The position numbers were made by a program, and so were the translations under genes. This document shows positions 43,169 to 56,531 of a stretch of 64,000 nucleotides of DNA, in pieces; positions within the stretch are counted from its first letter, which is position 1, and each line of letters opens with the position of its first letter. This DNA is from Corallium rubrum (lineage: Eukaryota > Cnidaria > Anthozoa > Scleralcyonacea > Coralliidae). The notes beneath the pieces are model-generated. The model saw nothing but the letters and a program-made list of their open reading frames with translations, was not told where the DNA came from and ran no database searches. The stretch lies in the NCBI GenBank assembly GCA_964035015.1, contig OZ036005.1, forward strand, positions 1,099,178-1,163,177, in the 5' to 3' direction.

Positions 43169-46152
43169 AAGAGCTTTAGTTTGATGTTTTCTGTCAGTGC
43201 TGTTGCACTGTTTATATTTTTGTAAACTTTCTCTTTTTTTGTTGTTTTTTTTCTTCTTCGTTTTCCGTTTCACTCTGACGTAAGAGTTAGAGCTAGATAT
43301 AATTAAGTTGGGGTTATAAGACAACGTTTTAGGGTTGGTTGGGATAGGATTTTGTTAAACAATTGAGTACTGTGTACGTAGTGTTTTGGATAATATCAAA
43401 GCGAAAAGGTGACGAACTGCCGAGATTCTGACGTTTCAAGCGGAGCCCTGCATCAGAGTTTACATGTACTAAAGAAAACTGATAACGGATTCCGCTCGAA
43501 CTAACATCAGTTATTCCTTACTGTCATAAAGGACTCTGAGCAAAACATCAGTATTTCGTTTTTACAAATCTCGTCAACTTGCCACCTTTTTCGCTTTGTT
43601 AAGCCTCTTTTCCAGTCATTGCTGAAACTGGCTGTTTGGCTGGCAGCCCAGCAGAAGTACATGTATCTAATCAAGAAGAAGTCAAAGTGAAAAAACAAGC
43701 AATATGAGTTTTAATTAGATGTAAGTACTCACGGTGAGCTGCCAGTCAGGCCACATTTACACTATTACGGTACGGTGGTGGTCTGGATTGGGTGAGCGTT
43801 ATATGACGCTACGGTAAATTTGCATAGCGTCGTGATTTGCAGCCGGAGTGCTAAGCGTAGTGACTGCGCTATGGAAAATCACTCTTACACTTTGTTATGT
43901 TTACACAACAAAGAAACGTCGTGTTTTACACAACAAAGAAACGTCGGGATTTTTCAAAGGAACACTTACCATACCCATAATAGTGTAAACAGGACATCAG
44001 CCATGACTGGAAGAGGCTTTATAGGTTCTGCTTAGTCTGCTTTGCAGAGATCTCTTCAGCTCCACACAAGGAATAGCAAGTTTATAATGTAGAGGAATAA
44101 AAGTAGAGTGCTGCGTAGGCAGTGTAGAAACAACAATCGAAATATAGTAAGGTTAGATATACTGCCGAAACAGAGCACGTAGGAGTCTAACGTTTTGAGC
44201 AAATGCCCCTGACGAAGGGCCTTCGCTCGAAATGTTAGACTCCTACGTTCTCTGTTTCGGCAGTATATCTAACCTTACTATATTTCGATTATAATATAGA
44301 GGGCCTTTAGTTTATATAGGCAATGTAGAAAACTAGAAATACAAATCGTAAATTTTTAAAAGGTTGGTGTACTGCATGAACTGAAATAATTATTAAGGAG
44401 GACTAACGTTTTGAGGGTATAGGTCCTTCGTCAAAGAGAAATGTGAACTGAAAATTTTTAAATTTCACTACTCTCTCTGATGGATCTTCGCTCGAAACGG
44501 CTAGTGAGTATTTTTGCTGTACACCAACTTTTTAAAAGGATTGCCCCGACTGTTTGAACAAGTAGACATCAATCTGAAATTGTTGGCAATTGTCGTCTAT
44601 CTTGAAAATGCGTTGAATTTTATCATGGGTGCCGCCATCTTGAATGATGACGTCAAATGATTGCAACTAAAGGAGCAGCATATGACTACTAGATCTGGTT
44701 GTTGGAAAAGATTATACAGTATTTCGATGACGTCAAACTGACTTTTTGTCCTAATATGAAGCATAATGGGCTTTTGATTTAAAGCTGATCCAGGGTTACA
44801 GTTAAACTGCAGGGTTAGGTTCAGGGTTAGTATTTACACAATGGTACTGTGATTTCTTCCCTTGTTCTTTTTGTGTTTTCTTTAACCATTTTTTTTTGCA
44901 GTCTAGATTTGTGCCTCATTCTAGCTCCTAACCTTGCATAGCCTAGTGTTAGTGCTGATACTGAATGAAAAGTTTTAAACTTTTACATCCAAATTAGAAT
45001 TGCAGCCAAATATACAGTACAATTAAATTGTGGTCTGTCTAATACTTTTCAATACTCAAGAGTAACACTAGGGCTGTGCAAGGAACTAGAGAATACAACA
45101 CAAATCTACACTGCAAAATGTTTTAGGGGAAAATGTATATTTTTATATGTAGCTTTTTCCTATCAAGTCAAATTTCGATGTTCCACTTCTGTTTTAGATC
45201 AATTAAAAAAACGCAACAAACATTAAAACAATCAGATCTAGCAGTCACTGACAGTCATGCTACTATTTAGTTTGACGTCATATGATGTCATTATTCAAGA
45301 TGGCGGCACTCATTGGTAAAATTATCTTTTACCATGTACATAATCTTTTGGAAAAGTAAATTATTTTTAAATTTCTTACAAGACATTTTCAAAATAGACA
45401 ACATTGACAATATTTTGATGTCAACTTGTTCAAATAGTCGGAGATCCCTTTTTGTGTGTAATGTGTTCAGCGGTATTACTCAGTAAAATACTTCTATTTC
45501 AGTTGGAGTAAACTTGTAACTTCCAGCCAGAAGAGATTGGGTTTGTGCAGTATTGTATTGGTATCCTGGGGGTGGTTGATACGAGGCGCCAAGGTCGGAG
45601 TAGGAACCTCGCTTGAGATTGCCACTACCACCTATGTTTAGATCAAAACCTCTACCAAAGACTGGTCCCCAGCCAGGATCAGGGTAGATTGCATATTGCT
45701 TGTTGTGAATATTGGATTTAAATGCAGGTATGCTGTCTTTATTTTTTAGGGAGAACAAAAATGAGGAGTTGGACTGTTTCCATCCTTGACCTGAAATAAA
45801 ATATAAAACATTTACTCCATGGGTTCATCATATTGGATTTATTTTGTCATTGACTTAAAACACATTTTTAAACCAATACAATCAAAATTTTTAAAACATT
45901 CTGCCAATTGAATTCATATTTTAGCAGAACACTATATCTACATTTTTTATATAAAATACAGAAATATAGAAGGAAGTTGAACTTCTAAATTACGATTTTA
46001 TTCTTATAAATTTTGTTCATATCCAGTATAACGGTATTGAATAAAAAAAACCAACATTTCATTTATTTCACTTCTTGAAATTATTTAATTATTTCAGTTT
46101 GTTGTTAAATTATTTTATCCAAGGTGGCCTGGATAGCTGGGGTATTAGGACT

Positions 46153-46716
46153 AGAGCTGCTCCCATCTGTTCATTTTTGTAATCGATTAATCATTGTCAA
46201 CAATCGATTACAGTAATATTGATTAATCGTATTGATTAAATACGTCATGAATTAAATACGACATGTCCATGGTGGTTTGTCCATTCAAAGGAAGGGGGTG
46301 CTTTTATAAAGTTTTTACTAAATTTGTTGGGGATTGCCTCCCTTGTTGTCACCCAACAATTCAGTCACTATTCACGTTTTAAATCACTGTTTAATCACAG
46401 TTATAGATTGCGCCTTTCTTGCGCTCTCACAGTTCACACAAGAGGCATGACAAGACAGAGACGATGTTTTGTTTATACTTGACACTCCTAAATGATACTG
46501 CGATACTATTGGCTAATCAGTTTATGCATAATTGGTTTAACTAAGGTGTGTTCGTAATCAGTCATATACTTATCTGTTTAACAAAACAAGATTAAATCAT
46601 TCCAGCATCATGCTGTGCAGGGTTGTTATAGATGATCCGATTATTGTTACATATAATCGATTGTCGAAAAAAACGCAAAAATAATTGATTAATCAATTAA
46701 TTGGGAGCAGCTCTAA
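46153..46716. mobile_element. hAT-type MITE with perfect 8-bp TSD (unit 2)
   Basis: AGAGCTGCTCCC ends, flanked by TTAGGACT at 46145-46152 and 46717-46724. Confidence 0.82.
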
Positions 46717-46801
46717 TTAGGACTTGGGTGCAGTTGTGCAGACTAACTCCAGAGACAAAATGATAAAGATTATTTATATACATGTTTATAAAATAGGTGT
46801 A

Positions 46802-47054
46802 CAATCAGTGACAAAACTGTTTGGGCAGCACTCCTTTTCACAGCAATTACACCCCCGCACCCCCTTTCAATGTTGTGTCAGGGTAATGTAACATACCTGC
46901 CGAACTCGATACGTCCTACTCAAAACGTGCTATCAGAGAGCAACATTGCTTAGGGGGAGAGGGGGAAATCCGTTCACTCAACAACTATTTTATTCACAAG
47001 CATTGGTTTTAATAGATTTTTTCAGCATGCCCGAAGAGGTTTTGTCACTGATTG
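46802..47054. mobile_element. TA-flanked Tc1/mariner-like MITE (unit 2)
   Basis: Ends caatcagtgacaaaac and gttttgtcactgattg, TA on both sides (46800-46801, 47055-47056). The same site in unit 1 is empty with a single TA (37868-37869). Internal C-rich/caatgtt and caacatt/G-rich blocks link it to the ends of the 8225-10100 composite. Confidence 0.88.
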
Positions 47055-47828
47055 TAGTTTTAATAACTTTAATTCAGAGTAGCTGGGGTATTAGGGCTTG
47101 TGTGTTTGGGTGCAGCTTATGCAGACTTAAACTCCAGAGAAAATGATAATAAAGATTATTTATATACATACACTGTATGTGTTTTATAATAATTATGGTG
47201 TTGAAACATTTTTGAACACTTTTGAAGTTACGAATTTTACCTTCCCAGTTCTGGTCTGTATATCCACCAAAAACATAATCCCCAACTTTCACTAAAGTTA
47301 CTGTGTTTCCCTTATCGTCACAGCATCTGTGGAAATCTTGTGCCATCCATCCATCTCTGCTAGCTCGATAACAAAGACGCCATTGAAATTGCTCCAACCA
47401 TTCTACCATTTGTTTGCCATATTCAAAATGACCATTCAAAATAATTGAGATATTACATAATTCACAAGGAACTGCTGCAGGACAACATACTAGATAAGAA
47501 AGTAAATTACATATATGATTAACTCATTCCTGTCTGAGCTAGCCAAAAACAGCTCCTTTGTTTTATTCTGTCTGACGTGCCAGATGATTTTACTTGTCTA
47601 AAGGAGAACCCCTCAGACATCCTAAAGACACCTGGGTATGAGGTACAGTGTAGTTGCTGAATGGGAGAGGAGCGTGTTGCACCATTGCTCCTTGTGTGCT
47701 CCTGTTTTTACCCTTTACCGGGCATGGTTGTCATTTGGCAACTTATTACTTTTACTCTGACTAACACCCGATGATTTTACTCGTCAAGTGGAGACTCACC
47801 TCCTGGTAATCTGCCTGGTAAAGGGTTA

Positions 47829-48475
47829 AGGCCTGTTTAAATGGATCCAACGTCATCCAACAATGTTGAATGCAACATGTTGGATTCGTTTGAACACTAT
47901 GTTGGATAAGGTTTCATGATGTTGGACATTGTTGGATCAAGTTTGATTCCATTCAAACTTTTCATCCAACATCGTCCAACATTTGATGGAAAACGAGTTC
48001 ATCGACATCATTTCAATGGAGATTTTAGTCATTTGACAGGCATCGCAAAAATGTAAAAACATGATCGTACTGCTCTCAAACATAATGACCCAAAACAAAG
48101 ACAAAACTCACTCGATATTCATTACTTTCAAAAAGCTTTATTTAGACGATTGAGGTTAAAATACTGCAATATTTTTAACATAAATAGGAACCTTTGACAG
48201 CCAAGCTTCTCACTGAAGTCAGCTATCTTGAAATCTCCATAGTAACTTTATAATTAATTATAATTACTGTACCAAAAAACTGACCAATCAGCGAAGGATT
48301 ATAGGTAAACTCCAATCCCTTGATCGGCTTCGATTTTAATTAATAGCACTTTTGTTGGATGTTGTTGCATCCGTTTGAACATGTTGGCCCACATGGTCCA
48401 ACAATGGACCAACAATGGTCCAACATTGTTGGACCAACAATGTTGGACAATTGCTGGATCCATTTAAACAGGCCT
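47829..48475. mobile_element. AGGCCTGTTTAAA MITE (unit 2)
   Basis: Counterpart of 38598-39249; ends aaggcctgtttaaatggatc and ggatccatttaaacaggcct. Confidence 0.8.
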
Positions 48476-49214
48476 TTAAATCACACGTTGGTTTGAAGCA
48501 GAGGCAGCATTATGAGTTCAATTATTTCTTTACTTCTCTTTACTCCTTTCCTTATACGTTACTTGGTTCCTTTACTTATTAACATTTACAATGGGCAGGG
48601 TATGTATGTCTCCATGTAACCACAACTTAGAACCAGTAAATTATATTCATAAGCAAGCAGTGGTTCTCCAAGATGTCCTAGCGAACCAGTGTCATATAAA
48701 CAGGCCCTAAGTTAATTCTTTAAAATGTTTGCATGGTGACAAGTTGGAAAAGAAGTGATTAGTTGTTTAGTTTATATGATGTAAGCCAACACAATGTTGG
48801 CTTTTGCTGTGATTGAGGCCTCGGTGAACAGGTCAACTTCTCAGCAATAAACATGGTCTCACCACAAATTCTCACTTCTTTTAGGTAGACCCTAAGTTAC
48901 CATACCACACATCCTAGGCTTTCTTATAAATTATAGCTCCCATCAAAGCCAATGTCTTGAACACAGTTTACAGGCTACATACATGATAAGTGATTATATA
49001 CTAAAAAGTCTGGAGAAATGATTTGAACCAGACAGAGGCACAGAGCTAAAGGATAGTGTGCAACCCTAGTTGTTAATTAGCGTCAAAAATATCACGTCAA
49101 AAATGTCATTTCCAGTGAGTGAACAAACAAATCCACAGGTGGAATATAAAGCCTGTTCTATAGCTAGAGTTTCACTGGATGCAACAATGACTGTCATTGG
49201 TTGGTTTGTGGTCA

Positions 49215-49730
49215 GCTAAATTTCAGTGTATACCGAGTGGGCTGAATAACTGAGAACTTACTGCCTGCTCGGTCAATAAGTTTTCAATTGTTGCCCACTA
49301 GAACTTTGAACTCTTCACAGCATCCTATAAACAAAAGCTTGTTTGGTACGAAAAAAAGAATATTTATATGTCTTCAAAGCATGTGTGAAGATTAACTGGA
49401 GAAATGTATTGCTGTTCTTTTGTCAAATATACTTAATGTATATTTGTTTGGTTGAAGTGAAATTACAGAGCCAGGCAAAATGTTTTGGTAAGTCTTAGCA
49501 TTTGTCTTTTGTGTACTTTCCCTTGATAAACGTCGAAATTATTCAGCGAAACTCAAGCTAATAATATTTATAACAGAACACTTAATGTCTGCTCCCTCAG
49601 GAAACAGTTTTGTTTTCCCTCAAGTCTCGATGTTTCCCTTGACTTCGTCTCAGGAAATATCAAGACTCTTGTCAAGGGAAACATCGAGACTTGAGGGAAA
49701 ACAAAACTGTTTCCCTCTTAAAGAGTCTGC
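49215..49730. mobile_element. Extra ~250-bp segment plus ACACTTAATGTCTGCTC palindrome (unit 2)
   Basis: 49215-49470 is absent from unit 1 and matches the reversed flank of the element at 11851-12160 (gttgaagtgaaattac, attgctgttcttttg). The palindrome with gaaacagttttgttttccct follows at 49578-49730. Together they look like one larger element whose outer part was lost in unit 1. Confidence 0.55.
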
Positions 49731-51207
49731 TTTTCCAGCCTGCAGACTGTCTGAATTCGATGAAATATAATTGTATAATGCAGTATAATGCAACTAGTCA
49801 GGGCATTGCAATAGACTATGAATATAGACCTAGAGAAAATACCTCAGACCTAAATGTGAAGGTTATATCTAGGTTTGCATCAACTACTGCATGTACGTGA
49901 TGTACCATCTACCTTTAGTTAATTGTTATTTTTTTAGTTATATTTTATCTTACCAACTTTTCCCAGTTTATCCAACAACGTCGTAACATCATTGTCGTTG
50001 ATTGGGGTGCTTTGATATTCAATGTTGCCATCATGAACAGGTTTCATACTCCGTGGTCGCTCTTGTTTCATTCGTTCTACATTCTCTTCAATCATCTTTT
50101 GCGACGAAAGAATTTCTTCATCGTTGCCTTTCTCAAGACGGTTCTTGGCCAGATTGAAAGAACCTTTTACTTTATCCACGTGACGTTTCACTTCGGTTTC
50201 TTGTTCCACAAGTGGTTCCTGAGTTTCTTTGTATTTCATGTCCACTTCATTCATCATCAGTTTGGCTTTCTCTTCCAGCTTTTGGGTAAAGATTTTTAAA
50301 ACTTCTTCTTTCTGCCGAGTGATGTCTTTCTTTGCTTTCTTTGCATTGTCTTCCAGAGACTGTTTGGCATTTGATATCAACTCTAATGTGTCGTTGCCTT
50401 CCTTCAGACTTTGTTCTAAGATTGTACATCGCGATGCTAATACTTCTCTTTGCTTCTCAGCTACTTCTACTAGTGGCAAACATAAATGATCTGGACGGAC
50501 ATGCTGAAAATCCATGCAATATCTGCAGACGAGTTCTTTACATGTTTCGCAATAGAACTTAAGGGTCTTGTTCTCATGTTTCTTGCAGTGAAGTTTTGCT
50601 CTGATCTTGGCTTGGTTCTCAGGTTGACCCAACTCGTTTATTGATAACACAGTGTGTTTCTTGTTGCCTAGCCAGGTTTCGTGAGACACGAGGCATTTTT
50701 CACACACGAACACCTCACAGGTTGTGCATCGACTAACGGCTGGCTCTTGACAAACAGAACATTTATTAGAAACCTTTGCTCGTCGTTGAATCGCCATGAC
50801 ATCCAACATATTTCAGATAAAATGACTGCTCGTCATTCCTGCTACTTCATCTTTTGGTTTCAGATTAAATTCTGACCGACAAGCTGGTAAAGAGATTGAA
50901 GTATTCAACTGTCCAACATGGACAGTTGAATACTTCAATCTCTTTACCAGCTGCTTCCTCACGATGGCGTTTTACAAACTTCTCTAAACAGACTTCGCAA
51001 AAAGAATGAAAACAAGGCAATGTTCGAGGTTCGTTCAAAGTTTCTAAGCAAATTGTACATGTCAGTAAGGATTCTAGTTCATCAACTGGAACGGCGACGG
51101 TTGGAGAAGTAGCCATTGTAGACAACGTTTTCTTCAAAAAGTGTAGTAGTTTCTTGTAAACTTAATCAGCAAACGAAACTGTTCGACTCAGTTCAGGTCT
51201 TGGAAAT

Positions 51208-51224
51208 CTTTCTTTCGGTTTCAC
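51208..51224 (-). promoter_or_regulatory. ISRE/IRF-like site upstream of copy B
   Basis: Identical GTGAAACCGAAAGAAAG on the minus strand, same spacing to the ATG as in copy A. Confidence 0.4.
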
Positions 51225-52381
51225 AATAGTCAATTCTCAGTAAATGGTAATATGATTCCTTATTTCATGATGGTAAACTATGTAATATCCTGCTGTGATT
51301 GGTTTTCTATTTTTCCAGTCTATATTTCCATATTCTTATAAGCCTGCAATTATTTCATTCGAGGAGCCGCCCTGGCTTGCACCAATCCCCTAGCAACGTG
51401 ATCAAGTTCAAAAGCTTTGATTTTATCCCAATCTAATGTGCAAAGCAAGGCGATATAACATACTTGTCAGTGTTCGTCCTCCGATGTTTAAGTACAGGCA
51501 AACTGGTTAAAAAACCCCTCGTATTTTCAACCTGCTGTTTTACAGTATTTAAAGCGATTGGCATACACCCGAGTAGCGTTCTGTGCCTACGACGCAGATA
51601 GCTTTGTTTTTGCAGCTGAAAATCTTTTTACAATATTATTTTTACGCAACCCACTTTCTTCTAATCTTTTGCTGCGGCAGACTTTCGCCTTTGTAATCAT
51701 AATGGTTTTTGTTTGAAGTAATATATCCAACAACAAGAGTAGACAGTGTTCTTCCGATTTCTAAATACGACCAATCACTTATAATTCAAGCACATTTAAA
51801 ACTAAAAACCATTTCAATGACATCGCTATAGTTTTTATTTAAGTTATTTAGCGACATGCAATGCAGCACGGTTCATGATTTAATAGTCTTATAATAATTC
51901 TTGTTTTCTAATATTTTTACAGTAAATTACAAAAAGTGCATCACTAAGACATTTTGTCCATAATCATGTGAGTAAATTACGTGTTCTTCAAATTACTATA
52001 TAGCTAATCACATTAAAAGTTCTCATTCTGTATTTATGAACTTCTACATTTTCTAATCTTGTCTTTACACTGCTAAATAACTAAGTATGTTTAGCTAGTG
52101 ACAGGTGATATTTTACTTTAAACATATAAGACAACAAAATCTACCTAATTTTTGAACTTTATAAAAGAAACACAAACGTGTTCAAGCCGTTAAAATGTTC
52201 TTTAACTTTGTATAACGATATAATAAATTGAAAAAAAAAGTCTCTCAACAGAATTCAGTTAAAATCAAAACATTTTCTAAGAGGATTCTGGCTGGAATCG
52301 CGTCTTCTGTTCACGATTTCTCCCATTCTAAGTTATTTTTTCAATTGGTGCTCTCTTTCGAAATTTCTAGATCCTCTCCTA

Positions 52382-52566
52382 AAGCCTGGTTCTCATATGT
52401 CGCGGATGGTCGCCCACCCATGATTTAGATGCATGTTAAGTAAAAGAATAAAAGCACTGCTTTTCTGCATTGTTCTTTATTACTTAACATGCTGCTGCAC
52501 TTCACGTTTTAACATGCATCTAAATCACAAATCGCCGACGATCGGCGACATATGAGAACCAAGCTT
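52382..52566. mobile_element. Palindromic MITE spanning the unit 2/3 junction
   Basis: Same element as 42983-43168; junction at 52483/52484. Confidence 0.8.
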
Positions 52567-53934
52567 AAGAGCTTTAGTTTGATGTTTTCTGTCAGTGCTG
52601 TTGCACTGTTTATATTTTTGTAAACTTTCTCTTTTTTTGTTGTTTTTTTTCTTCTTCGTTTTCCGTTTCACTCTGACGTAAGAGTTAGAGCTAGATATAA
52701 TTAAGTTGGGGTTATAAGACAACGTTTTAGGGTTGGTTGGGATAGGATTTTGTTAAACAATTGAGTACTGTATACGTAGTGTTTTGGATAATGTCAAAGC
52801 GAAAAGGTGACGAACTGCCGAGATTCTGACGTTTCAAGCGGAGCCCTGCATCAGAATTTACATGTACTAAAGAAAACTGATAAAGGATTCCGCTCGAACT
52901 AACATCAGTTATTCCTTACTGTCATAAAGGACTCTGAGCAAAACGTCAGTATTTCGTTTTTACAAATCTCGTCAACTTGCCACCTTTTTCGCTTTGTTAA
53001 GCCTCTTTTCCAGTCATTGCTGAAACTGGCTGTTTGGCTGGCAGCCCACCAGAAGTACATGCATCTAATCAAGAAGAAGTCAAAGTGAAAAAACAAGCAA
53101 TATGAGTTTTAATTAGATGTAAGTACTCACGGTGAGCTGCCAGTCAGGCCACATTTACACTATTACGGTACGGTGGTGGTCCAGATTGGGTGAGCGTTAT
53201 ATGACGCTACGGTAAATTTGCATAGCGTCGTGATTTGCAGCCGGAGTGCTAAGCGTAGTGACTGCGCTATGGAAAATCACTCTTACACTTTGTTATGTTT
53301 ACACAACAAAGAAACGTCGTGTTTTACACAACAAAGAAACGTCGGGATTTTTCAAAGGAACACTTACCATACCCATAATAGTGTAAACAGGACATCAGCC
53401 ATGACTGGAAGAGGCTTTATAGGTTCTGCTTAGTCTGCTTTGCAGAGATCTCTTCAGCTCCACACAAGGAATAGCAAGTTTATAATGTAGAGGAATAAAA
53501 GTAGAGTGCTGCGTAGGCAGTGTAGAAACAACAATCGAAATATAGTAAGGTTAGATATACTGCCGAAACAGAGCACGTAGGAGTCTAACGTTTTGAGCAA
53601 ATGCCCCTGACGAAGGGCCTTCGCTCGAAATGTTAGACTCCTACGTTCTCTGTTTCGGCAGTATATCTAACCTTACTATATTTCGATTATAATATAGAGG
53701 GCCTTTAGTTTATATAGGCAATGTAGAAAACTAGAAATACAAATCGTAAATTTTTAAAAGGTTGGTGTACTGCATGAACTGAAATAATTATTAAGGAGGA
53801 CTAACGTTTTGAGGGTATAGGTCCTTCGTCAAAGAGAAATGTGAACTGAAAATTTTTAAATTTCACTACTCTCTCTGATGGATCTTCGCTCGAAACGGCT
53901 AGTGAGTATTTTAAATGCTTTCACTCGTACATAG

Positions 53935-54030
53935 CCAACTTTTATAAAAGGGGAGCAGTTGCGAAAAATGCAACTACACAGACTGTTTGAACAAGTAGAC
54001 ATCAATCTGGAACTGTTTGAACAAGTAGAC
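53935..54030. repeat. SINE fragment and local duplication in unit 3
   Basis: gggagcagttgcgaaaaatg and caactacacag match the body of the SINE that is whole in unit 4. The adjoining ctgtttgaacaagtagacat segment is duplicated. Confidence 0.6.
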
Positions 54031-55628
54031 ATCAATCTGAAAATGTTGGCAATTGTCGTCTATCTTGAAAATGCGTTGAATTTTATCATGGGTGCCGCCG
54101 TCTTGAATGATGACGTCAAATGATTGCAACTAAAGGAGCAGCATATGACTACTAGATCTGGTTGTTGGAAAAGATTATACAGTATTTCGATGACGTCAAA
54201 CTGACTTTTTGTCCTAATATGAAGCATAATGGGCTTTTGATTTAAAGCTGATCTGGGGTTATAGTTAAACTGCAGGGTTAGGTCAGGGTTAGTATTTACA
54301 CAATGGTACTGTGATTTCTTCCCTTGTTCTTTTTGTGCTTTCTTTAACCATTTTTTTTGCAGTCTAGATTTGTGCCTCATTCTAGCTCCTAACCTTGCAT
54401 AGCCTAGTGTTAGTGCTGATACTGAATGAAAAGTTTTAAACTTTTACATCCAAATTAGAATTGCAGCCAAATATACAGTACAATTAAATTGTGGTTGTCT
54501 AATACTTTTCAATACTCAAGAGTAACACTAGGGCTGTGCAAGGAACTAGAGAATACAAGCACAAATCTACACTGCAAAATGTTTTAGGGGAAAATGTATA
54601 TTTTTATATGTAGCTTTTTCCTATCAAGTCAAATTTCGATGTTCCACTTCTGTTTTAGATCAATTAAAAAAACGCAACAAACATTAAAACAATCAGATCT
54701 AGCAGTCACTGACAGCCTTAATATTCATTGACAGTCACTACTATTTAGTTTGACGTCATATGATGTCATTATTCAAGATGGCGGCACTCATTGGTAAAAT
54801 TATCTTTTACCATGTACATAATCTTTTGGAAAAGTAAATTATTTTTAAATTTCTTACAAGACATTTTCAAAATAGACAACATTGACAATATTTTGATGTC
54901 AACTTGTTCAAATAGTCGGAGATCCCTTTTTGTGTGTAATGTGTTCAGCGGTATTACTCAGTAAAATACTTCTATTTCAGTTGGAGTAAACTTGTAACTT
55001 CCAGCCAGAAGAGATTGGGTTTGTGCAGTATTGTATTGGTATCCTGGGGGTGGTTGATACGAGGCGCCAAGGTCGGAGTAGGAACCTCGCTTGAGATTGC
55101 CACTACCACCTATGTTTAGATCAAAACCTCTACCAAAGACTGGTCCCCAGCCAGGATCAGGGTAGATTGCATATTGCTTGTTGTGAATATTGGATTTAAA
55201 TGCAGGTATGCTGTCTTTATTTTTTAGGAGAACAAAAATGAGGAGTTGGACTGTTTCCATCCTTGACCTGAAATAAAATATAAAACATTTACTCCATGGG
55301 TTCATCATATTGGATTTATTTTGTCATTGACTTAAAACACATTTTTAAACCAATACAATCAAAATTTTTAAAACATTCTGCCAATTGAATTCATATTTTA
55401 GCAGAACACTATATCTACATTTTTTATATAAAATACAGAAATATAGAAGGAAGTTGAACTTCTAAATTACGATTTTATTCTTATAAATTTTGTTCATATC
55501 CAGTATAACGGTATTGAATAAAAAAACCAACATTTCATTTATTTCACTTCTTGAAATTATTTAATTATTTCAGTTTGTTGTTAAATTATTTTATCCAAGG
55601 TGGCCTGGATAGCTGGGGTATTAGGACT

Positions 55629-56192
55629 AGAGCTGCTCCCATCTGTTCATTTTTGTAATCGATTAATCATTGTCAACAATCGATTACAGTAATATTGATT
55701 AATCGTATTGATTAAATACGTCATGAATTAAATACGACATGTCCATGGTGGTTTGTCCATTCAAAGGAAGGGGGTGCTTTTATAAAGTTTTTACTAAATT
55801 TGTTGGGGATTGCCTCCCTTGTTGTCACCCAACAATTCAGTCACTATTCACGTTTTAAATCACTGTTTAATCACAGTTATAGATTGCGCCTTTCTTGCGC
55901 TCTCACAGTTCACACAAGAGGCATGACAAGACAGAGACGATGTTTTGTTTATACTTGACACTCCTAAATGATACTGCGATACTATTGGCTAATCAGTTTA
56001 TGCATAATTGGTTTAACTAAGGTGTGTTCGTAATCAGTCATATACTTATCTGTTTAACAAAACAAGATTAAATCATTCCAGCATCATGCTGTGCAGGGTT
56101 GTTATAGATGATCCGATTATTGTTACATATAATCGATTGTCGAAAAAAACGCAAAAATAATTGATTAATCAATTAATTGGGAGCAGCTCTAA
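55629..56192. mobile_element. hAT-type MITE with perfect 8-bp TSD (unit 3)
   Basis: Flanked by TTAGGACT at 55621-55628 and 56193-56200. Confidence 0.82.
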
Positions 56193-56277
56193 TTAGGACT
56201 TGGGTGCAGTTGTGCAGACTAACTCCAGAGACAAAATGATAAAGATTATTTATATACATGTTTATAAAATAGGTGTA

Positions 56278-56531
56278 CAATCAGTGACAAAACTGTTTGG
56301 GCAGCACTCCTTTTCACAGCAATTACACCCCCGCACCCCCTTTCAATGTTGTGTCAGGGTAATGTAACATACCTGCCGAACTCGATACGTCCTACTCAAA
56401 ACGTGCTATCAGAGAGCAACATTGCTTAGGGGGAGAGGGGGGAAATCCGTTCACTCAACAACTATTTTATTCACAAGCATTGGTTTTAATAGATTTTTTC
56501 AGCATGCCCGAAGAGGTTTTGTCACTGATTG
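56278..56531. mobile_element. TA-flanked MITE (unit 3)
   Basis: Same element and site as 46802-47054, inherited by duplication. Confidence 0.85.

Larger units (their letters stand above)
45480..51116 (-). pseudogene. TRIM-TLDc copy B, RING broken by a hairpin insertion
   Basis: Same three-exon layout as copy A: 49954-51116, 47241-47474, 45480-45790, with splice sites kept. A 34-bp inverted duplication at 50882-50952 (net +34 bp) shifts the frame after the CP of the final RING Cys pair, so translation from the ATG at 51114-51116 ends after 83 residues in a non-homologous tail. Downstream, an in-frame ATG at 50809 opens B-box 1, B-box 2 and coiled coil (MLDVMAIQRR...), which can still splice to intact TLDc exons. 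The locus could therefore make a RING-less B-box/coiled-coil/TLDc protein by internal initiation or an alternative promoter (inference). TLDc lacks the 9-residue duplication of copy A. Whether this is a dead gene or a natural RING-less version is open. Confidence 0.85.
43086..52483. repeat. Segmental tandem unit 2 (9398 bp)
   Basis: Carries TRIM-TLDc copy B. Nearly identical to unit 3 across introns, exons and flanks. Contains the TA-MITE and the RING hairpin. Confidence 0.92.
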
